From contig JBBCIY010000010.1 in NCBI GenBank assembly GCA_037189645.1, positions 141,650-205,649 on the forward strand: DNA of 64,000 nucleotides, given 5' to 3'. The notes beneath the pieces were generated by a model, which searched no databases, was not told where the DNA came from, and saw only the letters and a list, made by a program, of their open reading frames with translations. Below are positions 18,007-25,527 of the stretch, one piece after another. The DNA comes from Taishania sp037189645 (GTDB lineage Bacteria; Bacteroidota; Bacteroidia; Flavobacteriales_D; Crocinitomicaceae). The translations under genes were made by a program, and so were the position numbers. Each line of letters starts with the position of its first letter. Position 1 is the stretch's first letter.

Positions 18007-18044
18007 TTGCCACCAAGTGTGCTGGGGTAATATTTTGGTGGCAA
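18007..18044. repeat. inverted repeat, 10-bp perfect arms, 18-nt loop
   Basis: TTGCCACCAA pairs perfectly with TTGGTGGCAA. No gene ends nearby on either strand, since the flanking genes diverge, so it is not a routine terminator. It may be an operator, a structured RNA segment or a remnant. Confidence 0.6.
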
Positions 18045-18113
18045 TATAGTAACGGTTAATAAAAATCACTTTAATTATTCGGCAAATATTTATTAATTAT
18101 AAATCTATATTTA

Positions 18114-18141
18114 TTGTTTATCAATAATTTTATTACTTTTG
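18114..18141 (+). promoter_or_regulatory. promoter of the DUF2975-HTH pair (TTG-N17-TACTTTTG)
   Basis: TTG at 18114-18116, a 17-bp spacer and TACTTTTG at 18134-18141 match the Bacteroidota consensus. The ATG follows 23 nt later. Confidence 0.6.
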
Positions 18142-18164
18142 GTATATCGATTTAATATTTAATA

Positions 18165-18443
18165 ATGATGTCAAAAACAAATAACTTTGTATTCAAAGCC
18201 CTTCACATTGTGGCTTGGTTAATCTTTGTCGGCTTGTGTATTGAAGCTGGTGGTTTAATAGTAAACTTTATTTTCAGTCTGTATAAACCTGAATTTATCC
18301 CAAATCTTTATCAAAAGCTGGACTTAACTGAAATGTATAAAGACAGTCAAACATTCATTTTGATGGGAGCCGTAATCTATATTATTGCAACTATTTTCAA
18401 AAAAGGAGTAGATATCCAAAACGAAAACGATTTAACTGTATAA
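18165..18443 (+). CDS. DUF2975 membrane protein with apparent internal deletion
   Basis: A 92-residue membrane protein with helices at about 10-36 (ALHIVAWLIFVGLCIEAGG) and 64-80 (FILMGAVIYIIATIF). The ends match full-length DUF2975 proteins as I remember them: the LCIEAGGL segment near the start and the C-terminal VDIQNENDLTV. Family members are about 160 residues and carry two further helices between these parts. Here LTEMYK runs directly into DSQTFILMG, so about 70 middle residues are missing in frame. It lies 3 bp before its HTH partner. It may be a degenerate or minimised copy. Confidence 0.75.
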   Translation: MMSKTNNFVFKALHIVAWLIFVGLCIEAGGLIVNFIFSLYKPEFIPNLYQKLDLTEMYKDSQTFILMGAVIYIIATIFKKGVDIQNENDLTV

Positions 18444-18446
18444 GCT

Positions 18447-18662
18447 ATGCCGATCATTGTAAACTTAGATGTAATGATGGCAAAGCGGAAAATGTCGCTT
18501 AATGAGCTGTCAGAAAAAGTCGAACTAACGCTTTCTAACCTTTCCATTTTAAAAACGGGAAAAGCGAAAGCCATACGTTTCAGTACTTTAGAAGCTATCT
18601 GCAAGGCGCTGGATTGTCAGCCTGCTGATATTCTTGAATATGTAGAAGAAAGCGAAAACTGA
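18447..18662 (+). CDS. YozG-like Cro/C1-type HTH regulator
   Basis: A 71-residue DNA-binding protein with a single Cro/C1 helix-turn-helix (MSLNELSEKVELTLSNLSIL) and the typical C-terminal ALDCQPADILEY. It is the usual partner of DUF2975 membrane proteins; the membrane protein is thought to modulate the regulator, though the signal is unknown. It starts 3 bp after the DUF2975 stop, so it is clearly in the same operon. It appears intact even though its partner is shortened. Confidence 0.85.
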   Translation: MPIIVNLDVMMAKRKMSLNELSEKVELTLSNLSILKTGKAKAIRFSTLEAICKALDCQPADILEYVEESEN

Positions 18663-18816
18663 TCCGATTATGAAAATAGAACAATCTGAAGGAGGAAGGA
18701 GATGAAACAATTTAGAAGTAAATGAGGTGCTGTCCATTGTCGTTACCACAATAAAAACGATGAAATCAAAAAACATAAACCTCCCTCCCCGGCTTCGCGC
18801 TCTTTCTGCCGTGTGC

Positions 18817-19857
18817 TTATTCGGCCGCGTCCAGGGTAAAGACAAAGGTCGTTCCCATTCCTTCCGTACTTCTTACGTGTATTGTCTGCTGGTGCGCTTC
18901 AATGATGTGTTTCACGATCGACAGTCCTAATCCTGAACCACCGTCATTCCTGTTCCTGCTTTTTTCCACCCGGTAAAACCGTTCAAAAATCCGCTTCACC
19001 GATGTTTCATCAATTCCAGGCCCGTTGTCCGAAACTTCAATGGTTACGGTATCATCGACCAGGTAAAAGCGGACAGTTGTTGCTCCGCCTTCGTTCCCGT
19101 AGGCAATGGAATTCCGTAGCAGGTTGACAAATACCTGTGAGATCTTGGCCCGGTCACCTTTAACATAGATCGGCTCATACTGCTTCGCAAATTTTAAAGC
19201 AATTGATTTTTCTTCCGCTTCCGCTTCCAGTGATTCAAAAATTTCCTTCACCAGTTCTTTCAGGTTGAACACCCGGATGTCCAACGGAAGCTCATTCACT
19301 TCCAGCTTCATAATCTGGTCCAGGTCCTCGATCAGGTGAACCATCCTGTCGGTTGCTTTGGAAGCCCTTTCCAGGAACATCACATTCACATTCTTATCTT
19401 CCAGCCCCCCTTCGAGCAAGGTCAGCAAATAACCTTGAATGGAAAAGATCGGGGTCTTCAGCTCGTGCGCCAGGTTTCCGAGGAACTCACGCCTGAATTT
19501 CGCCTGTTCCTGCAAGCGTACGATTTCTTTCTGTTTTTCCGCTGTCCAGTCCTGTGTTTCTTTTTCAGCCTGCGCGATGGAGTCCTCCGAAAGCTTAAAC
19601 CTGAATTCTTTTTCGGATGTTATCTTCCCTTTCCGGATGGAACGATACAACACTTTCAACCGCTCCGTAATGAATTTCCGGACGATCAGGTAAAAGATGA
19701 AATAACTTGCCAGTCCTGAAATCAAAGGAATAGTGAGGTACACCCAGAAAGAAACGGCTTCCGTTGAAAGGTCAATGAAAAACAGGCAGAGTAAAGAAAC
19801 TACGGCAACGCCGGAACTTCCTAAAAACAATATCTGGGCGGGACTGAAATTTCTCAA
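18817..19857 (-). CDS. PhoR-like sensor histidine kinase
   Basis: A 346-residue kinase with two closely spaced membrane helices (about 8-28 and 37-59) separated by only about eight residues, so there is almost no periplasmic sensor domain. The HisKA box NLAHELKTP has the phospho-acceptor His at about 131. The HATPase domain has an N box (FVNLLRNSIAYG), DNGPGI and GSGLGLSIVKHII. Its start overlaps the response-regulator stop by 4 nt. Minimal sensor topology, pairing with a PhoB-like regulator and a porin gene beside it all support a phosphate-type role, but this is inference. Confidence 0.85.
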   Translation of the reverse strand: MRNFSPAQILFLGSSGVAVVSLLCLFFIDLSTEAVSFWVYLTIPLISGLASYFIFYLIVRKFITERLKVLYRSIRKGKITSEKEFRFKLSEDSIAQAEKETQDWTAEKQKEIVRLQEQAKFRREFLGNLAHELKTPIFSIQGYLLTLLEGGLEDKNVNVMFLERASKATDRMVHLIEDLDQIMKLEVNELPLDIRVFNLKELVKEIFESLEAEAEEKSIALKFAKQYEPIYVKGDRAKISQVFVNLLRNSIAYGNEGGATTVRFYLVDDTVTIEVSDNGPGIDETSVKRIFERFYRVEKSRNRNDGGSGLGLSIVKHIIEAHQQTIHVRSTEGMGTTFVFTLDAAE

Positions 19858-20537
19858 CTTTCCTTAAATGTATAACCAACACCTTTTATAGTGCGAATAT
19901 AATCATTTCCAAGTTTTTCTCTTAATTTACGTATATGAACATCTATCGTCCGTTCTCCTACAATTGTTTCATTTCCCCAGACCTGCGCCAGAATCTGGTC
20001 CCTGGTGTAAACTTTCCCGGGATTTTTAGCCAGGATCTCCAGTAATTCAAATTCCTTTTTCGGAAGTGTAATTCGTTCGCCTTCAATCTCTACGTAAAAC
20101 TTCTCCCTGTTCACGATAATAGAGCCTCCTGCTGCTGACTGCGGCGTTTCGTTCAGGTCATAACGACGCAGCAACGATTCGATCTTACTGATCAATAACC
20201 TCGGGCGGATCGGTTTTGTAATGTAATCGTCTCCACCTGCTGAAAAACCTGCGATCTGTGAATAATCTTCCGAACGTGATGTCAGGAATGTTATCAGCGG
20301 CTGTTTGATGCTTGTCAATTCCCGGATGTGCTGGCAAGCTTCAATCCCATCCATTTTCGGCATCATCAGGTCCATCAGGATCAATGATGGAGCGTGCAAC
20401 AATGTCAGCTCAATTGCTTTTTCTCCGTCCTCTGCACAAAATACTTTATATCCCTCTTTCGAAATATTGTACGAAAGCATTTTCAGGATGTCCTGATCGT
20501 CATCTACAAGGAGAATCGTGTGATTTTTAGAAGCCAT
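19854..20537 (-). CDS. PhoB-like OmpR-family response regulator
   Basis: A 227-residue regulator. The receiver domain contains VDDDQDIL (11-18) and the phospho-acceptor Asp56 in LILMDLMMPKMDG. The C-terminal winged helix is OmpR/PhoB type (LPKKEFELLEIL, ERTIDVHIRKLREKLG, IRTIKGVGYTF). The ATG at 20537 gives MASKNHTILLVDDD; the longer frame from 20564 adds nine unlikely residues and begins inside the leader. A TACCTTTG -7 element is at 20569-20562 on the minus strand. It is coupled to the kinase (ATGA overlap). Confidence 0.88.
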   Translation of the reverse strand: MASKNHTILLVDDDQDILKMLSYNISKEGYKVFCAEDGEKAIELTLLHAPSLILMDLMMPKMDGIEACQHIRELTSIKQPLITFLTSRSEDYSQIAGFSAGGDDYITKPIRPRLLISKIESLLRRYDLNETPQSAAGGSIIVNREKFYVEIEGERITLPKKEFELLEILAKNPGKVYTRDQILAQVWGNETIVGERTIDVHIRKLREKLGNDYIRTIKGVGYTFKES

Positions 20538-20860
20538 ATCGTTTTGTAATGAAATACAGAACAAAGGTAAGCTGAGGTTTCATGGAACGAATTAAGCAAA
20601 GTTTAATCTTAGGTTAAATGAATATTGGGCTTAATTAAGAAAAGATTAACGGAATATTTTTTAAACATTACCCCAACATGAATTAAATGTTACCTGAATA
20701 TTAACCATGCATTTCCTTCATGTTAAACAAAAACACCAATAAATTGCGGACTGGCAGCGAATACAGGGTATGCCACCTACTTTAAATAAAAGTTAAATTC
20801 CATTTTCAACGGCTGATATTAAGAAAGTGTGACCATTTTTGCCGACGTAAAATTTGACAA
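20538..20860. other. 323-bp divergent regulatory region between PhoB-like and porin genes
   Basis: AT-rich, with several TTAA-containing words. Two pairs are spaced one helical turn (11 bp) apart: TTAA at 20603/20614 and TTAC at 20690 with TTAA at 20701. This resembles the 11-bp spaced direct repeats of Pho boxes, but the sequence differs from the enterobacterial box, so it is only a candidate binding region. Confidence 0.4.
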
Positions 20861-22084
20861 GTGAGGTATAACGGTTTATTAATATTGCTGATCGCTGTTA
20901 GTGTTTTTTTAACACCACTATGCTCATTTGGTCAATTTGACTCTATTAAACCGCTTGATCCTGTTAAAAAAGAAAGAAAATGGTTTCAGTCCATTTCCCT
21001 GGGAGGATACCTGCAGATCCGTTACAACGGGCTTTTTGAAACCAATCCGGACCTGGATTGTGACCAATGTGACAAAGCCTGGGGAGGAGGCGGAAATTTT
21101 TCCATCCGGCGCGCACGGTTAGTCTTTTCGGGCCAGATCCACAACCAGGTGTTCTTTTACATCCAGCCTGATTTTGCAAGCGCGGTAAACGGAAGCAATA
21201 ATTTCGCACAATTGAGGGATGCTTATTTCGATATAGGGGTAGACAAAAGAAACGAGTTCCGTTTCCGGATCGGGCAAAGCAAGGTCCCATACAGCTTTGA
21301 GAACCTTCAGTCCAGCAGAAACCGGCTGAGCCTCGACAGGAACGACGGGCTGAACAGCTCCTTTACGAACGAACGGGACCTGGGTGTTCATTTCATGTGG
21401 GCACCGACGAAAAGAAGGGAATTGTTCAAATACCTCGTCGACAGCGGGCTGAAAGGAAGCGGTGATTACGGCGTTGTGGCGCTGGGGATCGTGAACGGGC
21501 AACCTTTAAACACACGGGAACTAAATGATAATAAGCACATCGTTTTCCGCGCATCTTATCCCTTTTACATCAAAAACCAGATTTTTGAAGCCAGTATACA
21601 GGGTTATACAGGAGTTTACAGGATGATGAATGACGATGTCAGCGCAGGGGTTAAGCACAACGGCACTCTGAATTACAAGGACGAACGTGTGGGAGTAACA
21701 GCTGTCTGGTATCCCAAACCATTTGGCATCCAGGCTGAGTATAACATCGGAAGAGGCCCGGAGTTCAATAAATACACAGATTCCATTGAAACAAAGCATT
21801 TATCCGGAGGATATGTTCTGTTGAACTACCAGCTGAAATTAAAGAACCAGCTGCTCATACCATTCGCAAAATACAAATATTACGATGGCGGGAAAAAGTT
21901 TGAGCAGGATGCAAGAAGCTACCACCTCCAGGAAATGGAGTTCGGCGTGGAATGGCAGCCGTTAAAGTATTTTGAGCTTGTACTGATGTACACACTTTCA
22001 GAGCGGAGGTATGAAGATTTCATACTCCGGGATAATTTACAGCGTGGAAACGTCCTGAGAATCCAGGCGCAATTCAACTTTTAG
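20861..22084 (+). CDS. phosphate-selective porin O/P family outer-membrane protein, GTG start
   Basis: A 407-residue beta-barrel porin with a signal peptide (about 1-25, ending CSFGQ). It has OprO/OprP features: FSIRRARLVFSGQIHNQVFFYIQPDF (given as FSIRRARLVF then FYIQPDF), FRIGQSKVPYSFENLQSS and a C-terminal strand ending QAQFNF. The start is GTG at 20861: an in-frame TGA is two codons upstream and no ATG precedes the signal peptide, so this is forced. It is divergent from the PhoB/PhoR-like genes, which suggests phosphate-limitation control. Confidence 0.85.
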   Translation: MRYNGLLILLIAVSVFLTPLCSFGQFDSIKPLDPVKKERKWFQSISLGGYLQIRYNGLFETNPDLDCDQCDKAWGGGGNFSIRRARLVFSGQIHNQVFFYIQPDFASAVNGSNNFAQLRDAYFDIGVDKRNEFRFRIGQSKVPYSFENLQSSRNRLSLDRNDGLNSSFTNERDLGVHFMWAPTKRRELFKYLVDSGLKGSGDYGVVALGIVNGQPLNTRELNDNKHIVFRASYPFYIKNQIFEASIQGYTGVYRMMNDDVSAGVKHNGTLNYKDERVGVTAVWYPKPFGIQAEYNIGRGPEFNKYTDSIETKHLSGGYVLLNYQLKLKNQLLIPFAKYKYYDGGKKFEQDARSYHLQEMEFGVEWQPLKYFELVLMYTLSERRYEDFILRDNLQRGNVLRIQAQFNF

Positions 22085-22113
22085 AAATCGTCAACAGATC
22101 GATTGACAAATTA

Positions 22114-23199
22114 TTAATACTGTCCTCTGTAAAATTTATTGCTGCTGCTCAGGCGGATCGGGTTCGCGGTGAACCACTTTACAAAACCCTCCCATTTTTC
22201 CTCATTGGACTCTTTCCAGCTGATAAAGGCATCTTCATCTCCTTTCATCAGGATCCAGTGGTTATAGGCTTCAAGGTGCCCTGCATCCAGGAGCTGTTTC
22301 TGGTAATCAAACAACACATTCGGATAGTCTGCGTTTAATCCCCGGTCAAAATAAAACTCAACGAACTTTGTCCGGATGTCATCCAGTGAAGACATGTCAA
22401 CCGACTTTACACCAATGGCAGCCATCATCAACGTAGGTTCGTAGGCAGCCAGTCCGAAAGGCAGCTTAAAATCACCAGGATTAGTGAGGTCACTGATCTC
22501 AATGGTCGCGTTTTTACTGAAGCTGACGGAAAATGAAGTATCGGAAGCAATCACGATCTCGCTTTTATACGTATCATACAGCAGCTTACTCACCTCAGCC
22601 GTCCGTTTACTGTTCCGTTCCAGGTTCATGAACAGCTCTCCGTAGATCATTCCCCAGACCTCTTCCGTTGAAGAGCAGTAGATCTTGGACGCCCAGTAAT
22701 AATTGGAAGGGAACTTTGGGTCAACTTCTATCCCTTTTTCATAGTATGACAGGGCATTCCCGTATTCTTTGATGAACAATTCCATATTGCCTCTTTCCAG
22801 GTATAAGATCCCTGAATTCGGAAATACGTTCAATCCTTTTTCGTAGGTAGCAATCGCTTTTTTAGGTTGCCCGCTCATGCTGTAGCTGTTTCCTAAGGCT
22901 TGATACACCCTGTCAATGACATCGTTTCGTTTAGCTAATTTCTCGAATTGTTTAATGGCTGTCTTATAATTTCCATCGATGTAATGTGCCAGCGCGATCT
23001 CATAAGGGTAATCGATGTTCTGGGGATCCAGTTTCTGTGCTTTTTCCAGCAGGGAAATGGATTCTTTGATCTTCCCGTTTTCCATGAGCTCAATGGCCTC
23101 GAACATTAATTGCTGTGCCTTCTCTTTGTCTGATTGCCCAACAGAAGCGAAGCTTACCAACAGGAAAGAAAAGAATACTAAGAGTAGTGACTTGTTCAT
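22114..23199 (-). CDS. exported TPR protein
   Basis: A 361-residue protein with a signal peptide (MNKSLLLVFFSFLLVSFASVGQ) and at least four TPR units between about 25 and 190 (for example AIELMENGKIKESISLLEKA and YQALGNSYSMSGQPKKAIAT). The C-terminal half has no family I recognise. It is convergent with the porin gene (29 bp apart) and lies downstream of the lolA terminator. Probably periplasmic; function unknown. Confidence 0.82.
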   Translation of the reverse strand: MNKSLLLVFFSFLLVSFASVGQSDKEKAQQLMFEAIELMENGKIKESISLLEKAQKLDPQNIDYPYEIALAHYIDGNYKTAIKQFEKLAKRNDVIDRVYQALGNSYSMSGQPKKAIATYEKGLNVFPNSGILYLERGNMELFIKEYGNALSYYEKGIEVDPKFPSNYYWASKIYCSSTEEVWGMIYGELFMNLERNSKRTAEVSKLLYDTYKSEIVIASDTSFSVSFSKNATIEISDLTNPGDFKLPFGLAAYEPTLMMAAIGVKSVDMSSLDDIRTKFVEFYFDRGLNADYPNVLFDYQKQLLDAGHLEAYNHWILMKGDEDAFISWKESNEEKWEGFVKWFTANPIRLSSSNKFYRGQY

Positions 23200-23277
23200 T
23201 GTGTATAATCGTTTACAAAATAGTTATAACGATAAATATACTGCTTTTTGGTTAGCACGGAAAGATCCATACAAAAA

Positions 23278-23307
23278 ATGTTTGCCTGGGTCAGACCCGG
23301 CAAACAT
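23278..23307 (-). terminator. strong intrinsic terminator downstream of lolA
   Basis: ATGTTTGCC and GGCAAACAT pair, with an inner GGGTC/GACCC stem. Read on the minus strand it is followed by six T. It lies 70 nt beyond the lolA stop codon. Confidence 0.85.
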
Positions 23308-23377
23308 TCTGTAAGGCTGGTAATTTATAGTATCTGTCCCGTTCTGATACGGCTTTCAGAGCATGGAAGAAAGTACG

Positions 23378-24013
23378 TCAATCTTCAATGATCTGGTAGC
23401 CGGGGTATTTTGACTTGTCAAAAACAAATTTGGAATCAGCGGCATCCACGTTGAACTGCAATTTGGTAACGGTATAGTTCATCACCGTTCCGTCTTTCCC
23501 TTTCAAGGTCGCCTTTCTCAATTCGTTCCCTTCTTTTGAAATGGAAAGTGTAATGGTATGGTAATCTGCTGATTTAGGATTCTTCGGATACAGGTTGATG
23601 ATATGCACTGTTTCATTCCCGATCTTGGATTCTTTTTCATACTTGCTTTTGAAACCGTTATCCCACAATGTCATCAGCTTTTTAGGGTTGATCGACTCTT
23701 CGTCGCCTTCTTCATCGGAGATATACACGGATTTTTCCTCCTTCAGGATCGTCCATGTCTTTTTCCCGTTGGAAATGCGTGTCAGCTCTCCGTAAGTGGC
23801 ATAATATTTATCTCCTTTTACCCATCCTTTCCCTGTATTGTTCTCGTTCGTTCCGGAAGTTGCGTTCTTGATATTCGCAGAAAATTCCAGGTAAAACGAT
23901 GAGCTGTTCTTCACCTTGTTTGAAAACGAAGTTAAAATCTTGTCTGCTTTCTCATCTTGTGCGAATGTAAAAGAAACAGAGAATAATAATGTAACTAAAA
24001 TCAAGTATTTCAT
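23378..24013 (-). CDS. lolA: outer-membrane lipoprotein carrier protein LolA
   Basis: A 211-residue periplasmic lipoprotein chaperone. A signal peptide (MKYLILVTLLFSVSFTFAQ) is followed by the LolA fold, with ADKILTSFSNKVKN at the start, YATYGELTRISNGKKTWTI in the middle and FVFDKSKYPGYQIIED at the end. LolA shuttles lipoproteins from the inner to the outer membrane. The frame is open upstream to 24115, but the ATG at 24013 begins the signal peptide and a good promoter lies just before it. It is transcribed from within the end of the hydrolase gene. Confidence 0.88.
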   Translation of the reverse strand: MKYLILVTLLFSVSFTFAQDEKADKILTSFSNKVKNSSSFYLEFSANIKNATSGTNENNTGKGWVKGDKYYATYGELTRISNGKKTWTILKEEKSVYISDEEGDEESINPKKLMTLWDNGFKSKYEKESKIGNETVHIINLYPKNPKSADYHTITLSISKEGNELRKATLKGKDGTVMNYTVTKLQFNVDAADSKFVFDKSKYPGYQIIED

Positions 24014-24051
24014 AATCGATATTTTGAGGCTCCATACTCCATAAAGCGTGC

Positions 24052-24084
24052 CAAATTTATAGTTTTTAAAGGATATCCTGCAAA
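24052..24084 (-). promoter_or_regulatory. lolA promoter (TTTG-N21-TAAATTTG)
   Basis: On the minus strand TTTG lies at 24084-24081 and TAAATTTG at 24059-24052, with a 21-bp spacer. It sits inside the 3' end of the upstream hydrolase gene and gives a leader of about 35 nt. Confidence 0.7.
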
Positions 24085-24689
24085 GTTTTTGCATCAATAT
24101 CATGATTTCCCTCAAATTCTATTGTCTGAAACCTGGATTCCCTGAAAAACCGCAGTACTTCAATTTGCTGTTGCTCATTAAAGAACTCATCCTTCCATCC
24201 CAGTACGAACACATTTTTGCCCTGCTCTGCCCGTTTTCCGAACAGCTGGTCTTTATCAATATCGGGGGGAAATACGGAAGCCCAGACGATCAGCCTGGTG
24301 ATCTCCTGCCGGGTGGAATAAAAATAGCGGGCTGCCGTTGCCGCTCCCTGGGAAAAACCAAGCAGCACGATTTCTTTGTACGGATGCGCGGCAGCAAGGT
24401 CTTCCACCAGTTGCTCCAACAGGTTCAGGTTGTCTTCAATATCTTTTTCACGGGCTTCTTTTGTCATCCAGGAAGCTCCTACCCTGCCCGAATGCCCGTT
24501 CAGGTAAAACCGGTGCATTCCTTCGGGGGCCACTACGTACCAGCTCTTGTCCAGGTGGGAAAATTTACGGATAAAATACTGTGCCAGCTGGCCATACCCG
24601 TGCAGAGCGATCAGTAATTTATCCGCACCAGGGTCTCCGGCGGAAAAATAGCGTGCGTTCTTCCTGACCTGGATAAAATGCTCTTTCAT
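24066..24689 (-). CDS. alpha/beta hydrolase (phospholipase/carboxylesterase type)
   Basis: A 207-residue serine hydrolase. The oxyanion motif LHGYG (29-33), the nucleophile elbow GFSQGA with Ser113, a late Asp (GWKDEFF) and His in EGNHDID complete the catalytic triad. There is no signal peptide, so it is probably cytosolic. Its ATG follows the stop codon of the upstream lipoprotein gene with no gap (TAAATG). Substrate unknown; the sequence fits the YpfH/EstB-like esterase group. Confidence 0.85.
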   Translation of the reverse strand: MKEHFIQVRKNARYFSAGDPGADKLLIALHGYGQLAQYFIRKFSHLDKSWYVVAPEGMHRFYLNGHSGRVGASWMTKEAREKDIEDNLNLLEQLVEDLAAAHPYKEIVLLGFSQGAATAARYFYSTRQEITRLIVWASVFPPDIDKDQLFGKRAEQGKNVFVLGWKDEFFNEQQQIEVLRFFRESRFQTIEFEGNHDIDAKTLQDIL

Positions 24690-25472
24690 TTAGTTCGGTG
24701 TGTAATATTTTCCATCCCGGGAATTATAGAAGAACCGCTTCACCAGCTTACCGGTACACTCTATCTCCGGGTCGATCGTATAATAATCGTCGTCTTTCCC
24801 GATGTTCTTCATCGTTCCTTCGTAAACAATGATGTCTTTCACTTCCGAGTAGGCGCCCGTTCCGAACTCAAAGCAATAAGCTTCCAGCTCGTCCGTGCCC
24901 CAGCCATCGTACAGCTTCCAGTGGAAGGCATAGACCGGCTTGTCGCCGATGAATAAAAATACTTTCCTGAACTGTGAATTCCGGATGGAATAATCAATGA
25001 GTACATCTTTGTGCCTGGATGACGAAATGTTCTCAAATGTAATCCCCAGCTCACGCTGCGGAGACGAGGCAATTTTTACCGGGTCTGAGAACCGGTCGGT
25101 TTTACTGCTGTAATAGATAAAATAATTGTGGTCCCCGAAAAAACCAATGGTGGAAGATTTATTCACCTCGTTCTTTTCTTCCGCTGTTTTCAGCGCATTC
25201 TCCAGGCGGTTAACCGTAATGAGCACATCCGGCACACCATCATCATTCAAGTGCTCTTCGTAAATCTTCAAACGATAATTCTCCCCGTTCCGGGTGTTCA
25301 GCTTACGTTCAATAAATTGCTTCAGGCGTTTGTCAAAAGGTAAAGAAGGATCGTCATCGCTTTGCTTTCCGGCAACGGGAGATTCCTGCTGCTGCGTGTT
25401 CTGCTTTTCTCCACATGCCTGTAAGAACAAAATAACAGCAAGGGACACTAAAAATAGATGTATTGATTTCAT
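24690..25472 (-). CDS. lipoprotein of unknown function
   Basis: A 260-residue lipoprotein. The signal peptide ends in a lipobox with Cys at about 20 (LFLQAC). A low-complexity Gln/Ser linker follows, then a mixed domain with DDGVPDVLITV, resembling a calcium-binding FG-GAP/VCBS-like strand. The C-terminal half has DGWGTDELEAYCFEFG. No family is recognised. The ATG at 25472 is preferred over one three codons upstream. A TATATTTG -7 element is at 25504-25497 on the minus strand, giving a leader of about 24 nt. It directly abuts the hydrolase gene. Confidence 0.75.
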   Translation of the reverse strand: MKSIHLFLVSLAVILFLQACGEKQNTQQQESPVAGKQSDDDPSLPFDKRLKQFIERKLNTRNGENYRLKIYEEHLNDDGVPDVLITVNRLENALKTAEEKNEVNKSSTIGFFGDHNYFIYYSSKTDRFSDPVKIASSPQRELGITFENISSSRHKDVLIDYSIRNSQFRKVFLFIGDKPVYAFHWKLYDGWGTDELEAYCFEFGTGAYSEVKDIIVYEGTMKNIGKDDDYYTIDPEIECTGKLVKRFFYNSRDGKYYTPN

Positions 25473-25527
25473 TTTAATCAAGGGTTAACCAAGGCACAAA
25501 TATACATGTTGATGAACGATTTTCCTG

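Larger units (their letters stand above)
17855..18164. other. 310-bp gap between divergent uvrB and DUF2975 genes
   Basis: It holds the uvrB promoter (17859-17887) and the DUF2975 promoter (18114-18141). Between them lies an unexplained inverted repeat with 10-bp arms, TTGCCACCAA (18007-18016) and TTGGTGGCAA (18035-18044). A 65-codon open frame here (17872-18069, minus) has no protein-like features and starts inside the uvrB promoter, so I do not call it. Confidence 0.6.

Noticed and set aside
17872..18069. 65-codon open frame on the minus strand upstream of uvrB
   Set aside because: It overlaps the uvrB promoter and the inverted repeat, has no recognisable domain and low-quality composition, so it is probably chance.
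18669..18726. Two tiny frames, one preceded by a GGAGG-like sequence (MKQFRSK)
   Set aside because: Shine-Dalgarno use is not expected in Bacteroidota and the peptides are 7-11 residues with no support; likely coincidence or remnants.
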